Notes: a model not told the origin generated them from the letters alone. DNA of 64,000 bases from Euborellia annulipes (GCA_023213315.1 JAKCPI010000352.1:40098-104097); one strand, 5' to 3'; positions 33,117-44,430 are shown, counted from the stretch's first letter. Numbers and translations: made by a program.

Positions 33117-33414
33117 TGCTTGAATAAAAGTGTAAAGGTGTTCGACAACGCTGGTTTTATTCCTCCCAACTCCAATCTCACATACCCAGCATACAAATTA
33201 ATTTACTTTATAATATTATTATTTTCGGGGGGTACAATTTCATCTAGATGAAATTGTACTGCCCTGAGTCAATTATCACATTAGGCACAAAAAAAATAAA
33301 TATATTGTATTGGTGATAGAAGAAGGAAAAAGTTGATCTTGAACAGAAAACTTTTTTCCCTGATGTTATATCCTAAATTAACTTTAATACTGGATACAAT
33401 TTCAAAATATATGT

Positions 33415-33540
33415 GTATAAAGACTAACAGCAGCTCCGAGGATGGCTTTAACCAAAGCCGAAACGTCCAGCTAGCTGTTGAAATATATTTAAAGAAAAAT
33501 TCTGGCTGCATTTTTCTTCTAACTTTCATTCCTGAATAAA
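33415..33540 (+). ncRNA. Solo C-type module with strong stem II
   Basis: CCGAGGA (one change from CTGANGA), stem II GGCTTT/AAAGCC, GAAACGTC. Flanks AGCT/AGCT and CAGC/GCTG can form stem I. Ends in ATTCTGGCTGCATTTTT. Confidence 0.5.
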
Positions 33541-33762
33541 ATGTTATTTATAGGTCTATATAAAAAGACGATGGAGATGTTTGATAATAAAGAATACACA
33601 TCACCAAATATCTCCTATCTTCATCATTTATGTCATTGAATAAATCCGAAATGACTTGTCAATTATTAATCATCAGCGGATAATATGGAATTGAAATATT
33701 ATTCCTATAAGGGACAGTGGCATATTCAGGGAAGGCCGGCCCCTCGCAAAGCCCTTGCAAAA

Positions 33763-33930
33763 ACAAAAATTCAGGTGTGAGTAAAGCACAGCACTAGGGT
33801 CCGACCGAAACAAGATTTTCAGCAGTAATCGAAACCGAAAGTTCGGTCGGTTCTTACACAGTACACAAACTTTCGTTGTGTAAATTTGCGGGAAAATGGT
33901 TTTTCGCAAATATCTCGAAAACTATGCGGT
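33763..33930 (+). repeat. Family A hairpin fragment split by a D element
   Basis: AAAATTCAGGTGTGAGTAAAG, CACAGCAC, then D4, then CACAGTACACAAACTTTCG. Confidence 0.6.
33795..33856 (-). mobile_element. D4: 62-bp D element, little more than its ends
   Basis: TAGGGTCCGACCGAAAC to GTTCGGTCGGTTCTTA with TSD CACAGCAC/CACAGTAC (7/8). Confidence 0.8.
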
Positions 33931-34285
33931 TTTCCGCAAAAATTCATCTATACAAAAATAATCAAAATTAAATTACAATCAAAAATGGTCTAGTACATAA
34001 TCACGCTAAAGTGAACGATTCGGGAGATATAGAGGGGTAAAATTTGTAATTCTAACAATGGTTGTCATGGTAACAAAATATAATATTTCTCTATATCAGT
34101 GTTTCCTTTCATTTTACCCATCTATATCTCCGAAACCGTTCACTTTAGCGTGATTATCTACTAGACGATTTTTGATTGTAAATTAATTTCGATCATTTTT
34201 GTATAGATGAATTTTTGCGGAAAACCTCATATTTTTCGAGTTATTTGCGCAAAACCATCTTCCCGACCATTTGCCGGCTTATTTC
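33884..34285. repeat. Foldback with ~165-bp arms
   Basis: GGTTTTTCGCAAATATCTCG and GCGGTTTTCCGCAAAAATTC recur inverted as GAATTTTTGCGGAAAACCTC and GAGTTATTTGCGCAAAACC. CACGCTAAAGTGAACG is inverted at 34135. It might be a MITE. Confidence 0.75.
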
Positions 34286-34469
34286 TGCTAAACGCCCCGG
34301 TACTCCTCAAACTAGGACATCCTCCATAGCATAGAAGAGGTTGGATATAAGGAGCCGGTTGGAACCAGAAATAGAGGATTAGTTCACTAGCTAGAGACGA
34401 AAGTAGGGGGAGGAGTTAGAGATAGGAAATGATGTAAACTTCACGGGGGCCGGTAGATGGAAACTAACG

Positions 34470-34575
34470 GCCAGAGGGCCATAGGTTGGGTTTGAGGTGT
34501 GTGTCTTCGTGCACGAAAGCACCTCGGGTAAATAAACGGGGATCCCGATAGGAATTTCAACAATAATAACAATAA
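34470..34575 (+). repeat. Family H copy
   Basis: GTTGGGTTTGAGGTGTGTGT, CACCTCGGGTAAATAAACGG, GGAATTTC and (AAT)n tail, as in 9060-9245. Confidence 0.65.
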
Positions 34576-35276
34576 TAATGAATAAAATTTGGTTTCGTAA
34601 GATTGTGAGAAATTTAAATAATATGTTTATTTATTTACTCTTGTGATTTTGTACTTGTACTTGTTACGGTTAATCCGGGCAAATATTTTGAAAACAAACC
34701 AACTTTCGTCTATAGAAGGACACCGTAAAAAAAAACAACTTGTTGTTTTCCTTCTTTGCGACTTATTCCCACGATTGTCCTAATCGTAACGTAACGCTAA
34801 TATCCCATTAAATGATGAGAGATAATTAAATAAATAAAAAGTAAAAGGAATTCAACTTTTTTTTTTATCTCTCTCTCCGGATAAAAAGAAAGAGGAGGGG
34901 GGAAAGGGGAGGGGGAGGGGGGAGGGATTTATTCATTCCTAATTCGACTTCAAAAGGGAATCTGAACAACAACAAAAACAAAGTGGGGAGAGGACTTCCA
35001 GGTGTGTCGAGACGCGTGCCCGACCCCAGGAGGGGATGCAACCAACCCCTCTCTCTCTTATTTTTTTGTAATTTTGATTCTTTGTCATGATAAATGATTA
35101 ATTTGTTTTTTTTTTCCTTTAATGTAATTTGAAGTTTTTTTTTTTTTTTTAAATTAAATAACCAATCCCTTTTTCAAAGAGTGGGGTTGATAATAATATT
35201 GATCAGGATTTGTGTGGATTTATATTAAGGCTGACGATAAGTATTGTATTATTTGGAACAGGCTTTTTTAATATCA
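34576..35276. other. Intergenic
   Basis: Purine-rich GGGGAGGGGG tract at 34895-34925; no gene is recognised. Confidence 0.35.
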
Positions 35277-35460
35277 ACTAGCTGCTTCGCCCCCCTGGAT
35301 CCCCCCCTCGCCTTTTCTTAATCAAGTTTTCAGGCAATTAATAATTCAAATAAGTGTCTGGCTTATTAAAAATACCACCTTCTTAGGGTATATTTAAAAA
35401 AAAATCTATATATAGTATATATAATGGTGGAGTCTCCGTCTGTCTGTCTTTTTTTTATAG
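35277..35460. repeat. Short family E copy
   Basis: AACTAGCTGCTTCGCCCCCC at one end and GGTGGAGTCTCCGTCTGTCT at the other, about 170 bp apart; suggests both element termini. Confidence 0.5.
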
Positions 35461-35649
35461 ATATATTTCATAATTATATACACAATAACATTATTAAATA
35501 GCCAAAAAAGAACCATGAGTCCTAGGCATGTAAACTAATGTACAGTGAGCGCCACAATTAAGTCCACCACCTGATAGCTTTAGCCTTAAGTATAGTATAT
35601 GGTAAATAGTGAAATAATTTTGAAATTTGAAAAGGTAAAATAAAATCAT

Positions 35650-36166
35650 CTGTACCATCCTATCTTTTCTATGGAGTACAAGAGCAAAGTGGTCTTCAGA
35701 AGATTTCAATGACAAAATGAGAATATACATTTTATAGAGAATCTAAAAAATAATTGATTTATGAATTAAAAAAAAAATCTTTAGAGCGAATTTTGATAAT
35801 ATCGAAAACAAAACTGAAAAAGTGCATCAGTAAAGTACTAGTACTTTTTGGCCGATTTTGTTTAAAAGCTTATTTTCACGCTCTAAGGGGGTGCCTAACT
35901 TAAATATAAAATTTCAACCACCTAGCTCTTTCCGTTCTTCAGATATTTTGTTCACAGACAGACAGACAGACAGACAGACACACAGACAGACACACACACA
36001 CACACACACACGACAGACAGACCATGTCGCGAAAACCACTTTTTTGGATTCAGGGGACCTCAAAACGTGAAGATCCATCAAAATCTCGACATCGAATTTT
36101 TGACATGAATCCAATACTTTCTCTCTATATATATATTACATATATACATAGGTAAGAGAAAATAAA
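35650..36166 (+). repeat. Family A, 5'-truncated
   Basis: TATCTTTTCTATGGAGTACA to GGTAAGAGAAAATA, with an expanded GACA/CA tract at 35956-36015. Confidence 0.85.
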
Positions 36167-36167
36167 A

Positions 36168-36225
36168 ATGTATCTTGCTGTCGGAAACTAAATATATGTC
36201 GACACAAAAAAATCTGGTGTGACCA
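36168..36225 (-). repeat. Family A fragment in reverse
   Basis: CTGTCGGAAACTAAATATAT, CGACACAAAAAAATCTGG; abuts the preceding copy tail to head. Confidence 0.6.
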
Positions 36226-37078
36226 GTCGTGTGGTACCCCGATCATTTTTAATTATTTAATTCAACAAAAATATTATTTTCGTATTCAAAATTGTTTAAT
36301 AAATCCAATGCCGCAGAATCAGTGTTGTCCTATATTATTATTATGATATAAATTTTATTAATTCAGAGGCAAATATCTCAAAAACTATTCGGCATATCGA
36401 AAGAACAAGGTCACATTTTACATAACTACTTTTTTTATGCTCTAAAGAATTTGAAATCGTAATTTTTGTGACGAACAGACAAAATATAATAAAAAATAAA
36501 TGAAATGAAAAACGCATACATAAGGATTTATAAAAAAACAACATAACCTACTTATGGAATGTAGAGAGAGAAAATAGGAAACAATATTTAGTTCAGAATA
36601 AATGAGAAAATTAATTGTGTCCACCCACACATAGCGAGGTGAAATTAGATACATGTCTTATTTAGAATGTCAAAAGGGTAAGAGAGTAAAGTGAATATTC
36701 ATTTTCCTTTATTTCCTTCATTCTATTTATTGATGAATTTTGAAATGATAACTCGCTATTTGATGATGATCATGATATGATGATATGACATGAAGTGTAG
36801 AGAATTTTTTTTTTCCCTCTGAATGAGCAAAAAATCATTTAATGTATTATTTTCATTTGTTATTAACACGCAAAAAAAAGGGAAAGAAATAGAGTTAGGG
36901 AGAGAAATAAAGGATGTTCAACTAAGGGTTGCTTCACTTTTAGTCAAGACAAACTTATCCGACCGATAGCAGTGAACAAGAACATACTTAACCTTAGAGT
37001 TACAAAAAAAAAGGGTTTTTCACATATAAATTAGCTATCTTTTTTTTTTTTTTTGGAATGGGTGCATAAGGTCTGAAG
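36226..37078. other. Intergenic
   Basis: AT-rich, nothing recognised. Confidence 0.4.
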
Positions 37079-37495
37079 TAGGGTCCGACCGAAACAAGAT
37101 TTTCAGCCGAAACCGAAACCGAATATTCGGCCTCAATCTTAGTTTCGGCCGAAACCGAAACTTGTATTTCCTATAAAAAATTATTATTATTTTACTTTTT
37201 TTTTTTCTTTTTTGAAATTTTTTCGAGCTGCGGAAAATTTTTTCCCCTCCCGTGAAAATCATTTTACCTTTTTTTTAGGGAGACTAAAAAATTTTTTCCG
37301 CCCCTTTTCCGCTTTTGCAAATAATTGGACCTTTTTTTTGCATACAAGTCTCATCCCATCTTTTCTGACTCAGGTTTCGGCCGGCCGAAAGGTTCGGCTA
37401 CTTTTTGGCCGAAACCGAAACTACGGCCGAAACCAGGATTTTTGGCCGAAACTGGCCGAAACCGTAACCGAAACCGAATATTCGGTCGGTTCCTA
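37079..37495 (-). mobile_element. D5: hAT-type MITE
   Basis: TAGGGTCCGACCGAAAC to CGGTCGGTTCCTA, TSD GTCTGAAG/GTCCGAAG. The longest D copy, with a dense series of GGCCGAAAC words in the last 120 bp. Confidence 0.88.
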
Positions 37496-37978
37496 GTCCG
37501 AAGACCTATAATGACCAATAGTCACATGCAGCCAGGAAGAAAATAAAAACAAAAGGAGAAGCATAAAGGGGAAACTCAACTGCGGGAACTGAGAAGATGC
37601 CTGTTGAGGTTAGACGTGAAAGTCTGAAGATTGTAGCTTTTGGGGAAGATAGGCGCAGGGAGTTTGTTCCAATCACGGGAGGTCATGGGGATAAAGGAAG
37701 ATTGGAATTGACTAGTTCTGTTAGTCGTGATCTGAACAGCATAGGGATGCTGGGACGATGCCTCTCTTGTGTTCCGTGAATATGTTGCATTGGGTGGGAT
37801 AATTGATTTTAATTCGGCAGAGCATTGACCATGGCATCTGAGTTATAAGGAGAGTTCTGTGAAGTTAGTAACTTAATAAAGGCATCATTTATAAAAAAAA
37901 AAACTGGTGTGATGGTTGCACCAGGTTTTTTGTGTCACCATATATTTATTTTCCGCCGATATATTAGGATTCAAGATG

Positions 37979-38533
37979 TAAAGCCGTGTATCCACTACGC
38001 GCTCCTGGCCCGCGGCGAGAGCGCGTTCCGCGTTCCAAATATTTGAACTATATCAATCAACTAAGCGGGCGGGCCAGCTGTTCCAGTGTTTGATCGTTCA
38101 ACATGCCGGTCAGTGGTGTTCGAAAAGCAGCAGCGATTATAGTTATTCACATTATTATATACAAGAAAAAACAGAAACGAACAGCGCGCTGGTGGATGAA
38201 AGAGTATACATATGACAAGAGAACAGTCGATTTTTGTATTTTTTTCATTTTTTTTCTTCAATTCTGGCACAGGATCTCCCATTTCACAACTTATTTCACG
38301 CCAAGAATCTTCTCTTAGTGATTTATTGTGATACGAAAAACTTTTGCTATTCCACAGAAGTTATGTAGTATTAATTTACAGCAATTTGGTTATCCATCGC
38401 TTGGAATGCACAAACATACAAAATAGTACTATCGTCGGTCTCAAATGCCGCGTGATGCCCCTTTGATGCGCGGTTAAAACCAACACCAGATGGAACGGCC
38501 CTCTCCACGTTCGAGCGTTCCAACGAAAACATT
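37979..38533 (+). mobile_element. GC-richer insert, possible PIF/Harbinger derivative
   Basis: Inserted after GATGTAA. The ends (GCCGTGTATCCACTACGCGC; GTTCGAGCGTTCC) are not convincing TIRs. It contains the frame at 38103-38318. Confidence 0.35.
38103..38318 (+). pseudogene. Possible Harbinger-type transposase N-terminal remnant
   Basis: The 71-codon frame has a basic and aromatic patch KKKQKRTARWWMKEYTYDKR, reminiscent of the RRRWWV..R motif at the start of PIF/Harbinger nucleases. No catalytic residues follow. Weak assignment. Confidence 0.25.
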
Positions 38534-38984
38534 GTTCACAGACAGACAGACAGTCCATGTCGCGAAAACCATTTTTTTGGATTCAGGGGACCTCAAAACG
38601 TGTATTGTATATATCCATCGAATTTTTTGACATGAATGCAATACTTTAAAGAGATGGCAAAATGGAGTGGTAATAAACTCCATTAGGAGGGGGATTTGGC
38701 ACTGCTTCTGCCCCTCTCCTAAACCAGCGCCCCCCCCTCACGGTTGCTAAATACTAATCGATATCTTTCAGCTTTTATTAATGAAATATGTTAATGTTAT
38801 ATCTTGATTAAATGCATCCCCACTTTTAATTTGTATAAGTGTAAATGAACCGTTGTTTTTTAGAAGGGGGAGGGGAGAGGAGGTTGAAGAAGGCAATCTG
38901 ACTAAAAGGTTCCCTGGGCTTCCTTTCTTTCAATAAGATGCTTGGCAACCTCAGATGGATCAATGCGATCTTTGGCTGCGTTTA

Positions 38985-39636
38985 TTACTTTCTCTTACCT
39001 ATGTTTATATGTATAGAAAGTATTGGATTCATGTCAAAAATTCGATGTCGAGATTTTTATGGATATGCACGTTTTGAGGTACCCTGAATCCAAAAAGTAA
39101 AAAGTGGCTTTCGCGACATGGTCTGTCTGTGTGTTTGTGAACAAACTATCTCAAGAACGAAAAGAGCTAGGAGGTTGAAATTTTATATTTAAGTTAGGTA
39201 GGCCTACCCCTCTGGGACGTGACATGAAGCTTTTGAATAAAATCGGCCAAAAAGTACTAGTACTTTACTGATGTACTATTTCAGTTTTTTTCGATTTTAT
39301 CAAAATTCGCTCAACGATTTTGAGTAAAATTTAAAAATCAATTATTTTTTAGATGCTCTTTCAAATGTATATTCTCATTTTGACATTGAAATCTTCTGAA
39401 GACCACTTTACTCTTGTACTCCATAGAAAAGATACGAGAAATGGTTGCCATGGTTACAAAATATAAACATTTTCACATATAAATTGTACATCTTGAAAAT
39501 CGAATGTACCGTAATGTCGGAAACTAAATATATGTCGACACAAAAAACCTGGTGTGACAAGCACAGAAGACAAATTTATCTTAGCAAAGGAAAGAGAAAG
39601 TTGTGTACTGTGTGACCTGTCACACCAGATTTTTAT
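38985..39636 (-). repeat. Family A, near complete
   Basis: TACTTTCTCTTACCTATG to the complete hairpin at 39545-39635, reverse orientation. Confidence 0.9.
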
Positions 39637-39679
39637 TTTAATTAAAACATTTATATATCCTCCATCTGATGTAAATAAT

Positions 39680-39760
39680 TTTTAGATGCTTCTATCGCAA
39701 CCGAAATGGCACTTAAATAAAAAAATTTTGACTGCAAGTCTCTGCGTTTGCAACCTTTCC
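39680..39760 (+). ncRNA. C-type module remnant
   Basis: CTATCGCAACCGAAATGGCAC, TTAAATAAAAAAATTTTGAC, TGCAAGTCTC; the core is lost. Confidence 0.25.
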
Positions 39761-39769
39761 TTGATAGAA

Positions 39770-40156
39770 TAATATTAGAAAAAAGACGTGAACACTACCG
39801 GTTATAGTAAACGTGTTCAGAAGAGCCCAACCCTCAATTAAAATAGGATAAATCATTATTACCCCTTCTATAATGCGCCATTACCTCTCCGCGTCAAAGA
39901 TTTCAAGCCTCCCCTTAACAAGATCCCGGGAGTCCAGTCTTTTATGATCGTAGTATCGCCAGAGTCAAATAATTTTGAATAATGAAAAAAATTATTTTAT
40001 ATATACTGCATATATATAAGGGAGTAACAAAATTAAAGGATGCTACATGTGATAATTTCTTTGTTTTTTTTTATTAATCAAAGATTTATTAGATTATAAG
40101 GACTAGAATCATGAAAGTTTAATTTTTTTAAACAATGAAATAATCACATGTAAAAA
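39770..40156. other. Intergenic
   Basis: AT-rich; nothing recognised. Confidence 0.35.
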
Positions 40157-40741
40157 AATCTGGTGGGACTGGTCGCGCCTTCTGTAATCGAAAGTTATGT
40201 TCTGTGCTTGTCACACCAGATTTTGTTGTGTCGACATATATTTAGTTTACGCCGATATATTAGAATTCAAGATGTAAAATTTATAAGCATAGAAAAATAT
40301 TTATATTTTGTTAGCATGGCCACCATTTCTCCAATCTTTCCTAAGACGTACAAGAGTAAAGTGTGCTTCAAACAATTTTGAGAGCAAAATGAGAATATAC
40401 ATTTGAAAGAGCATCTAAAAAATAATTGATTTTTGAATTTTAAACAAAATCGTTTGAGCGAATTTTGAGAAATTCTAAAAAACTAAAAAAAGTGCATCAG
40501 AAAAATACTAGTACTATTTGGCCAAATTTGTTTAAAAGCTTATTTTCACGCCCTTAGCGGGAGTCGCTTAATTTAAATATAAAATTTCAACCTCGTAGCT
40601 CTTTTAGTTCCTAAATATTTTGTTCACAGACACACACAACTCAAAACGTCTATATTCATCAAAATCTTGATTTTTGACAAGAAACCAATACTTTCTCTCT
40701 ATATATAGAGATTAACATATATAGAGCCATGAGAAAGTAAA
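40157..40741 (+). repeat. Family A copy
   Basis: Shortened hairpin, then all internal blocks; the GACAGACC segment is reduced; ends ATGAGAAAGTA. Confidence 0.87.
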
Positions 40742-40823
40742 AACAAAGATAGTGGGAGGTATATTAAAATAAACACTCTTGAAAATAATAATATTCAAGT
40801 AAATAAAAATTTCTATAACTTTA

Positions 40824-40872
<49 letters not shown>
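40824..40872. repeat. (TA)n microsatellite
   Basis: About 24 TA units between two A copies. Confidence 0.9.
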
Positions 40873-40881
<9 letters not shown>

Positions 40882-40913
40882 GATACTTTAATAAATGAAA
40901 GAAAAATAAAAAA

Positions 40914-41596
40914 AATCTGGTGTGACTGGCGCACAGCACACAACTTTCTCTTACCTTCGGTAATCGAAAGTTGTGTTCTGTGCTTGTCACACCAGATTTT
41001 TTGTGTCGACATGTATTTAGTTTCCGACAGTAGGGTACATTGGATTTTAAGATGTAAAATTTATAAGTATGGGAAAATATTTATATTTTGTTACCATGGC
41101 AACCATTTCTCCTATCTTTCCTATGAAGCACAAGAGTAAAGTGGTCTTCAGAAGATTTCAATGACAAAATGAGAATATACATTTTATAAGGAATCTAAAA
41201 AATAATTGATTTTTGAATTTTAAAAAAATCGTTGGAGCAAATTTTGAGAAAATCGAAAAAAACTGAAAAAGTGAATCAGTAAAGTGCTAGTACTTTTTGG
41301 CCAATTTTGTTGAAAAGCTTCGTGTCACGTCCCAGGGGGTGCCTAACTTAAATATAAAATTTCAACTTCGTAGCTCTTTTCGTTCTTGAGATATTTTGTT
41401 CACAGACAGACACACAGACACACAGACAGACAGACAGACAGACAGACAGACCATGTCGCGAAAACCACTTTTTTGGATTCAGGGGACCTCAAAACGTGTA
41501 TATCCATCAAAATCTCGACATCGAATTTTTGACATGAAACCAATACTTTCTCTCTCTATATATATTAACATATATATAGAGGTAAGAGAAAGTAAT
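40914..41596 (+). repeat. Family A, best full copy
   Basis: Perfect hairpin 40914-41000, all blocks in order, expanded GACA tract at 41403-41450, and palindromic terminus TACTTTCTCTC..GGTAAGAGAAAGTA. Confidence 0.92.
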
Positions 41597-41651
41597 AAAC
41601 TTGTTTTCATTCGAACAACAAGCGAATGGAAGTTCTTATTTATTTTATGAC

Positions 41652-41734
41652 TCCAGGAATATTAATAGAAGATATACTTGACAAATTGTCTATCAAACCA
41701 GATCATAACCAGCAGACCAGGTACCAAGCAAAAT
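41652..41734 (+). CDS. Candidate terminal exon, very weak
   Basis: A splice-acceptor-like ATTTTATGACTCCAG is followed by an open frame GILIEDILDKLSIKPD.. ending in TAG. Non-repetitive and protein-like, but only about 27 codons, with no partner exon identified. Confidence 0.15.
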
Positions 41735-42149
41735 AGGGATGAAACAATTTCCTAAGAGATTTTATCTTAATTATTTACTAACTAGAATATGCACCTAAAC
41801 AAAAATTGACAGAAAAGCCCTCGATTTTATGCTGAATCAAATACATTTAGATTTCTTGAAAATGAAAATAAAAATGACACAAAACACTTGCAAATTTGTT
41901 GAATTAACTCGAGTTTGAGCACCTGAGCAATATTATTTGATTGAAAATATAAAAAACATTATTAAAGTTTGATCATCGAATCATTTTTTGAATAAATATT
42001 TAAAAAAAAGATAATTTATCTTTTAATAGGATACTAACCTCACCTGTCATTTTTACATCACATTTAATATACAAATTTGAATATTATATTTATTAGGTAC
42101 GTAAAAACAACAATTAAATATTTTTCAAGAAATGAAATAAATTCTACCT

Positions 42150-42420
42150 TGAAAAGGTGAAATTGCAGCCAGACAGGCCCCAGGTCGTCAAATGCAGGAA
42201 AATCACTTTGAATTCACAACACACACATAAAAATAAAACTATCACGAATTATTATATAACTAAATCAATAACACAAATAAATAAATACTCTTTAAATATT
42301 AACGAAAAGTTAAAAAGAATACAGAACCGAGATGACAGATAAATAACAAGCGGGCGCGAATTGCTCAAATGGCCGTTTAGAGAGCGCTGCGAGCGCCACT
42401 CACACACACATAGGCATCTG
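42150..42420 (-). promoter_or_regulatory. Candidate promoter / 5' exon, minus strand
   Basis: CpG-containing GCGCTCGCAGCGCTCTCTAA and TTCGCGCCCGCTTG stand out from AT-rich flanks. A donor-like TTTTCAAG|GTAGAA occurs at about 42150 on the minus strand. Could be a first exon of an unseen gene; no ORF supports it. Confidence 0.2.
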
Positions 42421-42840
42421 TATGAATTCAGCATGGTTAAAAAAGTATTTAACCAAAGGAAGATTTCAGAAAGAAAATATAAATAATTTAATTTAATTTA
42501 TAGTAGGTAAGAAAGTGGAAAAAAATTAAATAGGGTCCATATGAGGGAAAAAATTTTATTTCGATTTCTCAAAACTGGCTAGATTTATGACGGTATATAA
42601 AAAAAAAAAATCGAGGCAGTACAAAAAGGATATTAAATTTCAAAGTTTTTTTTTTTTGGATTATAAGATAGGCAGACCAACTATTAATACTATTATACTA
42701 TTATAGAATAGCTTAGAGATGAAGACATAGGGGCGGCAGGAGTTGGTAAAAAAAATTTTACAATATTTTTATTTAATCCGCACTCTTTCATTTTGTAGTT
42801 AACAATTTTTTTTTTTGTCCTGGATTGAGTGCCTCCAGCC

Positions 42841-43064
42841 CAGCGGCGTAACTAGCCTTTGAGGGCGAAGCTCAACTGGGGCGTCGTTTTTCGTTCGACC
42901 TTTTTTTTAGAATTTTTTAGAATCTCGTTCGAGCTTTTTTTTGTAATTTTTCTCCGAATTTGTGATATAAAATGAATTTATTATGAAATTTCAAAAAAAA
43001 GTCGGAAAGCCGGATGCGCGAGGGGCGCCAAAGGCCTGGGGCTGGGGGGGGGGATACGCTGCTG
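42841..43064. mobile_element. G-run hAT-like MITE with 7/8 TSD
   Basis: CAGCGGCGTAACTAGCC and inverted CAGCAGCGTATCCC ends. CTCCAGCC and GTCCAGCC flank it (8 bp, one mismatch). Confidence 0.75.
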
Positions 43065-43166
43065 GTCCAGCCGCCTCTGAGATTATAAATATAATCTATA
43101 GGCCTAATTATTTGATTTATACTGGCAAATACACAGGAGACACTCTGTTAAGACGAATGTACAGTA

Positions 43167-43555
43167 ACATAGGCGCCGGAACTGGGGGGGGCAAGGGTAC
43201 ATTGCCCCCCCTGGCATTCTGCAGGGGGGGGCAGAGGGGGGCAAAATTTCTTCTTTTATTTCATTTATTTTTAAAAATGATATATTTTTACTTTTGAAAA
43301 ATAAAATCTTCTAAATTAAAAGAATTAAAAGAATAAAAAATTCATTTTTTTTAAATTTTTTCCAAAAATTTTTGATAAAATCACTAGCAAATTTTTTAAA
43401 ATTTTAATTTTATTAAAATTGTGATTTTATTTAAAATTTTTGAAGTTTTATAGTAGATTTGTTTTTGTTTTATGCTATTTGAACATATTAAATTATTTTA
43501 ATTTTCTAAACAAAATTGTTTTGCCCCCCTGATTCAAATTCGTTCCGGCGCCCCT
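43167..43555. mobile_element. G-run hAT-like MITE with perfect 8-bp TSD
   Basis: ATAGGCGCCGGAAC at the left, inverted AGGGGCGCCGGAAC at the right, both flanked by GTACAGTA (43159-43166, 43556-43563). GGGGGGCAAAATT words lie just inside each end. Confidence 0.85.
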
Positions 43556-43763
43556 GTACAGTAAAAGACAATATCAAGACCCACTCATGCATTTTCTACT
43601 TGTGATTACTTCATTGTTTAAAAAAAAATATATATTTTTTAATGGAAACTTTCATGGTTCAAAGCTAGAAAATTTCCATAATGATTTTCATTTTCTTTTA
43701 TAAAAACAATGAAAAAATCACTAGTACAAAACGACGCATGGGTGGGACTTAACTTTGGCGTTC

Positions 43764-43998
43764 GCCCACGGGGCGTGGTGTAGAGGTTAGCGTGCTAACC
43801 TCATATACCAAACGTCGCGGGTTCGGACCCCAGGCAGTCCGATGATTTTATTTAAGCCATCTGGATACCAGATGGCTTAAATAAAAATGTCTTATATGGC
43901 CTGAGCTGCCGAAAAGACAGTGTGAATGTGTGTGTGAGTGTGAGTGTGAATGAGAAAAAGTGTGAATGTTTTTTTATTAAAAAAAAAAAAAAAAAAAA
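43764..43998 (+). mobile_element. SINE-1 with 13-bp TSD
   Basis: AACTTTGGCGTTC at 43751-43763 and 43999-44011. Intact head GGCGTGGTGTAGAGGTTAGC and box B GGGTTCGGACCCC. A 50-base block (CTGGACCC..TAACGG) is deleted. A likely young copy. Confidence 0.92.
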
Positions 43999-44044
43999 AA
44001 CTTTGGCGTTCACTGTACGTTCTCCCAAGGGTGTTTGAAAAAGT

Positions 44045-44290
44045 TGGTCAAATTTGCTTAAGGAAAAAAAAAATAAATTTTCCGCAGGGCGGAAACAAAG
44101 TTGGTAGGAAAAAAAAATTTTGCGGACGGTGGCGAAAATTTGGAAAAAATTTCCCACTTAGCGGAAAAAATTCCCAAGGGTGGAAAAAATGTCGTTATTT
44201 AATAAAAATTTGTCATTCGAGGGGGGGGGGGGGTGATATTAAAATTCGCCCCCCCCCCCCCGATGAAAAAATTTCTATATATGCCCCTGC
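44045..44290. repeat. GCGGAAA-type filler and G/C-run MITE end
   Basis: TTCCGCAGGGCGGAAAC, GCGGACGGTGGCG and AGGGTGGAAAAAAT words, then G-run and C-run at 44221-44261 and TATATATGCCCCTG, which resembles a MITE terminus. Confidence 0.4.
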
Positions 44291-44319
44291 TTCACATACG
44301 TGTCCCTTAGAGGTTAGTT

Positions 44320-44430
44320 CACTTAAGTTTTTGAATACGACTGCAAAATAAGCAGTCGAAACGTTGTACAATATTTCTATTTTTAATAAATAATTAATAA
44401 AACAAAATGTGGTGGTCTATAATTAAAAAC
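44320..44430 (+). ncRNA. Solo C-type module (degenerate)
   Basis: ACGACTGCAAAATAAGCAGTCGAAACG shows a GACTGC/GCAGTC stem before GAAACG, then GTACAATATTT, TTAATAAATAATTAATAA and GTGGTCTATAATTAAAAA. Confidence 0.4.

Larger units (their letters stand above)
32823..33178. mobile_element. C7: inverted pair of hammerhead-like modules
   Basis: Nearly identical inverted arms of about 165 bp, ending outward in TATTCCTCCCAACTCC. A palindromic CTGGAGCG centre sits at 32990-33013. ACTTTATAATATT lies outside both ends (about 32811 and 33208), a possible displaced TSD. Confidence 0.8.
37895..38645 (+). repeat. Family A copy split by a foreign insert
   Basis: AAACTGGTGTGATGGTTGCA, TTATTTTCCGCCGATATATT, GGATTCAAGATGTAAA; resumes at AACATTGTTCACAGACAGAC to AATACTTTAA. 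Confidence 0.7.

Noticed and set aside
35956..36015. CRISPR-like array in the GACAGACA/CACACA tract
   Set aside because: It is simple-sequence expansion in an A repeat; there are no spacers, and the DNA is eukaryotic.
40712..41012. Overlapping minus-strand frames through the (TA)n tract and hairpin
   Set aside because: They arise from the A-repeat hairpin and microsatellite; the same text recurs in other frames elsewhere.
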